A stretch of DNA of 64,000 nucleotides from JARRPM01 sp963765545 (GTDB lineage: Bacteria; Pseudomonadota; Gammaproteobacteria; Pseudomonadales; Halieaceae): NCBI GenBank assembly GCA_963765545.1, contig CAVXWW010000004.1, positions 620,001-684,000 of the forward strand, given 5' to 3'. A program made the translations under genes and the position numbers. Numbering within the stretch: position 1 is the stretch's first letter; each line of letters begins with the position of its first letter. The notes beneath the pieces were generated by a model. It ran no database searches. It was not told the origin of the DNA and saw only the letters and a program-made list of their open reading frames with translations. Below, one piece after another: positions 61,126 to 64,000 of this stretch.

Positions 61126-62595
61126 TCAGGCTTCGCGTGGATAGAATGCGAAACTGATGCCCGCCATTCGCTCCAGAATCCGGTGTACCTGGCAGCTGTA
61201 CCCAAACTCATTGTCGTACCACAGGTAAAGTACCGCTTGTTTTCCGTTCACTATGGTGGCCTGGGCGTCGAAGATACAGGCGTGGCGGGAGCCTACGAAG
61301 TCTGTCGATACCACTTCGGGGGAGCCGGAATAGTCGATTTGCCTGCGCAATGATGAGTGCAGCGCCTGACTGCGCATGAATTCATTGATCTGCTCCCTGG
61401 TTGTTTCCCGCTCCAGGGTCAGGTTAAGAATAGCCATAGAGACGTTGGGTGTGGGCACCCTGATAGCATTACCGGTTAATTTGCCCACCAGCTGGGGCAA
61501 TACCTTGCCCACCGCGCTCGCCGCTCCTGTTTCAGTTATGACCATATTAAGCGGCGCACTGCGTCCACGGCGCGAGGCTTTGTGGTAGTTGTCAGTGAGG
61601 TTCTGGTCGTTGGTATAAGCGTGCACTGTTTCCACGTGCCCGGCGGCAATACCGAATTCTGCGTCCATTGCCTTCAGGGGTGGTGCTATCGCGTTGGTCG
61701 TGCAGGAAGCAGCTGAAATAATTGTATCGCCCGGTTCTATCTGGTCACTATTGATGCCCGCCACGATATTTTTCAGGTTGCCTTTGCCCGGAGCGGTGAG
61801 AATCACCTTGCTTGCGCCCTTGGACTTCAGGTGTTGGGACAACCCTTCCTCGTCTCTCCAGGCACCGGTATTGTCGATGATAATGGCGTTATCAATGCCG
61901 TACTGCGTGTAATCAATGCTGTCCGGGCTGTCGGCGTAGATAACCTTCACTTCATTACCGTTGGCGATAAAGGACTGGCGCTCTTCATCCACCCGTATGG
62001 TGCCGTCAAAGGCACCGTGGACAGAATCGCGTCGCAGCAAGCTGACGCGCTTGACCAGGTCATTGGGTGCCTTGCCCTTGCGCACCACAATGGCGCGCAG
62101 ACGGAGGCAGTCCCCGCCATCGGTTTTCTCGATCATAATGCGGGCCATCAACCGTCCTATCCGGCCGAAACCATAGAGCACCACGTCCTGGGGCTGGGTC
62201 AGGGGCTTGGTTTTGGAGCCTATCAGGTCATCCAGTTCCTGCTCTACGAACTGCTCCAGGCTTTGCCCTGCGGCCACCCCCTCTTCCTGGAAACGCACCG
62301 CCAGCCGGCCCACATCGATGTGGGCGGGGCCCAGGTCGAGGTTGGATAGATGGGTAAAAACCGGATAGGTCTCAAATTCGGACAGCTCATTGCCCTCCAC
62401 CTGCCGCACGTAACGGTGGTCTTTCATGATTTGCAGTACCGAACGATTGACCAGTGGCCGACCATACATATAGCACTTCACGTTCTTTTCCCGGGATAAA
62501 CGCCCGACCAGGGGGATCATGCCCTCGGCCAGTGCCTCGCGCTCTTTCCAGTTCTTGAAATAATCATCGGGACGGGGTCGCTTGCGTTCGGTCAC
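61126..62595 (-). CDS. gap: Glyceraldehyde-3-phosphate dehydrogenase, long form
   Basis: 489 residues, about 150 longer than the standard enzyme. The N-terminal extension (residues 1-135, FKNWKEREALAEGMIPLVGRLSREKNVKCYMYGRPLVNRS) is shared with the long GapDH beside mfd in Pseudomonas. The NAD site VVLYGFGRIGRLMARIM, catalytic Cys in IISAASCTTNAIAPPL, HAYTNDQNLTDNYHKASRRGRSAPLNMV and the C-terminal YLWYDNEFGYSCQVHRIL are intact. In Pseudomonas this enzyme type is thought to serve gluconeogenesis or NADPH formation. Divergent to mfd. Confidence 0.95.
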   Translation of the reverse strand: MTERKRPRPDDYFKNWKEREALAEGMIPLVGRLSREKNVKCYMYGRPLVNRSVLQIMKDHRYVRQVEGNELSEFETYPVFTHLSNLDLGPAHIDVGRLAVRFQEEGVAAGQSLEQFVEQELDDLIGSKTKPLTQPQDVVLYGFGRIGRLMARIMIEKTDGGDCLRLRAIVVRKGKAPNDLVKRVSLLRRDSVHGAFDGTIRVDEERQSFIANGNEVKVIYADSPDSIDYTQYGIDNAIIIDNTGAWRDEEGLSQHLKSKGASKVILTAPGKGNLKNIVAGINSDQIEPGDTIISAASCTTNAIAPPLKAMDAEFGIAAGHVETVHAYTNDQNLTDNYHKASRRGRSAPLNMVITETGAASAVGKVLPQLVGKLTGNAIRVPTPNVSMAILNLTLERETTREQINEFMRSQALHSSLRRQIDYSGSPEVVSTDFVGSRHACIFDAQATIVNGKQAVLYLWYDNEFGYSCQVHRILERMAGISFAFYPREA

Positions 62596-62639
62596 TGTAG
62601 GCTACCTTCCTTGAGGGCTGCGGGTGCTTTGGGTCGCGT

Positions 62640-62668
62640 ATTATCATCGGTGCCAGTGGGGCGTGCAA
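62640..62668 (-). promoter_or_regulatory. Promoter candidate for gap
   Basis: On the minus strand TTGCAC (62668-62663), 17-bp spacer, GATAAT (62645-62640), placed 45 bp before the gap start. Good match to sigma70 consensus at exact spacing. Confidence 0.6.
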
Positions 62669-62831
62669 GCCGGGATTGGCCGTTTTGAGGCAGAGTACCG
62701 TTAGCGGGCAGCAATGCGCCCGACTCGTGACATATTTGGTGACGAGCTACACTAGATCGCAGCTTGGCGCTACAATGGCGCCCGCACCCGACCCCCCGCT
62801 GACTTGATGCGGCTATTCTAATCCAAGGCCT

Positions 62832-64000
62832 ATGTTCTCCACACTCGTCCAAAACACACCCTGGCCGCAACAGAAGGCCTCTCGTACTGCATTGGGACCA
62901 TTTTCGGGTAGCGCCGAAGCGCGCTGCATTGCCGAATTGGCGCGTCCCGGGCAATTGCTCATGGTCATCACGGCGGACACCAGCTCAGCCCTGGCGCTGG
63001 AGCGGGAGCTCCCTTTTTTCCTGGGCCCCGATGTAGAAATCCTGGCGTTTCCCGATTGGGAAACCCTGCCCTACGACAACTTCTCTCCCCACCAGGACAT
63101 CATTTCCGAGCGGCTGAGTACCCTGCATCGCCTGCGCCGCATGAGCGCGGGCATCCTGGTCGTGCCAATCCCGACCCTGATGCACAGGCTGGCGCCCACG
63201 GACTATATTGCAGCGTCAAGCCTGGTGCTCGAACAGGGCCAGACCCTGGATATTGATGCCTTCAGGCGCGATCTGCAGCGCAATGGTTACCTCAACGTCG
63301 AGACCGTATATGAGCACGGCGAATTCGCCCTGCGCGGGTCACTGTTCGATATTTACCCGATGGGCAGCGCACTGCCCTACCGGATAGACCTGCTGGATGC
63401 TGAGGTCGACAGCCTGCGCACCTTCGACCCGGAGACCCAGCGCACCGTGGACAAGGTGGCGGGTATTAACCTGTTGCCAGCGCGTGAATACCCGCTGGAC
63501 CGGGGGGCGGTCAGTCGCTTCCAGATGAACTGGTATGACACCTTTGATGCAGACCCGGACCAGTGCGCGGTCTATGTCGAGGTCAGCGCCGGACGCAGCC
63601 CCAGCGGCTGCGAATATTACCTTCCGCTGTTCTTCGAGCAATGTGCCACCCTGTTCGACTACCTGCCTGACAATACAGCGATCATCGCCAGTGGCGACCA
63701 CCACGGCAGTGCCTGCCACTTCTGGGAAGAGGTCAATACCCGCTTCGTAGAATACGGGATAGATCCCCGCCGGCCCCTGCTCTCACCACAGCGCTGTTTC
63801 ACTCCGGTGGAGGAGCTCTACCAGATTCTCGGGAACTATGCTGTGCTGGAGTTGAAACACAACCCGGAGGCGCCGGTACACCAGCAAACAGGTATCAAAC
63901 CGCCCCCGGAGCTGGTGGTAGATCAACGCAACCAGTCCACCGCCGCCCACCTTGTCCAGTTCCTGCAAGATCATGGGGGCCCGGTGTTACTGTGTGCCGA
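62832..64000 (+). CDS. mfd: Transcription-repair coupling factor Mfd (3' end outside window)
   Basis: The first 389 codons of an enzyme normally about 1150 residues long. The UvrB-homologous N-terminal module is present: RPGQLLMVITADTSSALALERELPFFLG, EILAFPDWETLPYDNFSPHQDIISERLSTL, ILVVPIPTLMHRLAP, then YLNVETVYEHGEFALRGSLFDIYPMGSALPYRIDLLDAEVDSLRTFD. The RNA-polymerase-binding and helicase domains would lie beyond base 64000. Mfd removes stalled RNA polymerase and recruits UvrA to the lesion. Start ATG 62832; the reading frame is open to the window end. Confidence 0.96.
   Translation, partial: MFSTLVQNTPWPQQKASRTALGPFSGSAEARCIAELARPGQLLMVITADTSSALALERELPFFLGPDVEILAFPDWETLPYDNFSPHQDIISERLSTLHRLRRMSAGILVVPIPTLMHRLAPTDYIAASSLVLEQGQTLDIDAFRRDLQRNGYLNVETVYEHGEFALRGSLFDIYPMGSALPYRIDLLDAEVDSLRTFDPETQRTVDKVAGINLLPAREYPLDRGAVSRFQMNWYDTFDADPDQCAVYVEVSAGRSPSGCEYYLPLFFEQCATLFDYLPDNTAIIASGDHHGSACHFWEEVNTRFVEYGIDPRRPLLSPQRCFTPVEELYQILGNYAVLELKHNPEAPVHQQTGIKPPPELVVDQRNQSTAAHLVQFLQDHGGPVLLCA

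Overview
The window looks like a chromosomal segment of a marine-type gammaproteobacterium, probably near Halieaceae/Cellvibrionales or related to Pseudomonas. The basis is gene content and order: mfd, a long-form gap, nqrABCDEF-apbE-nqrM, lolCDE, comEC, exbBD, msbA-lpxK-kdsB-ptp-murB, and uvrC-pgsA followed by tRNA-Gly and tRNA-Cys all resemble the order known from Pseudomonas and its relatives. Assignment to a genus is not possible from this sequence alone.

Layout. (1) 1-6.7 kb: the 3' end of yebC, then a compact light/UV-response cluster: a LitR/CarH-like MerR regulator without an evident cobalamin-binding His motif, a TudS-DUF1722 fusion (RudS-type tRNA 4-thiouridine desulfidase), a TIGR01777 epimerase-like protein, a sirtuin, a flavin-binding PPOX-fold protein and a class I CPD photolyase. 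(2) 7-12.2 kb: an exported DUF922 protease-like protein, an M32 carboxypeptidase, a small membrane protein and an SDR/acetoacetate-decarboxylase-family pair. (3) 12.2-35.6 kb: accessory DNA integrated at the 3' end of tRNA-Cys. Copies of the tRNA 3' end lie at 12287, 20505 and 35526, and the intact gene is at 35600-35673. The left part (12.3-20.5 kb) has a decayed P4-type integrase, three ion transporters and an AlpA-like regulator. The right part (20.5-35.6 kb) has IS3, IS110 and IS6 elements or remnants, a truncated TauD dioxygenase gene, a YeiH transporter and a seven-gene operon.

That operon (26.5-34.8 kb, with an AraC-type regulator divergent to it) is the most interesting content. It encodes an exported rhodanese, a homologue of the sulfinate desulfinase DszB with the Cys-His-Arg catalytic set conserved, the 3' remnant of a second copy of that gene, a CoA-disulfide/persulfide reductase fused to a rhodanese domain, a bile-acid:sodium-symporter-family carrier, a SulP anion transporter, a ferredoxin-nitroreductase fusion and an enoyl-CoA hydratase. 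I read it as an organosulfur (sulfinate) uptake, desulfination and sulfite/sulfane-sulfur handling island. The substrate is unknown.

(4) 35.6-38.5 kb: tRNA-Cys, a large lipoprotein with Ca-binding repeats and a CAP domain, and tRNA-Gly flanked on both sides by tandem repeats that contain pieces of the tRNA itself. (5) 38.6-64 kb: core genes, almost all on the minus strand. comEC through pgsA form a tightly packed envelope/repair run with many 4-bp overlaps. lolCDE sort lipoproteins. The Na+-NQR genes are followed directly by their maturation factors apbE and nqrM. gap and mfd diverge at the right end, and mfd runs off the window.
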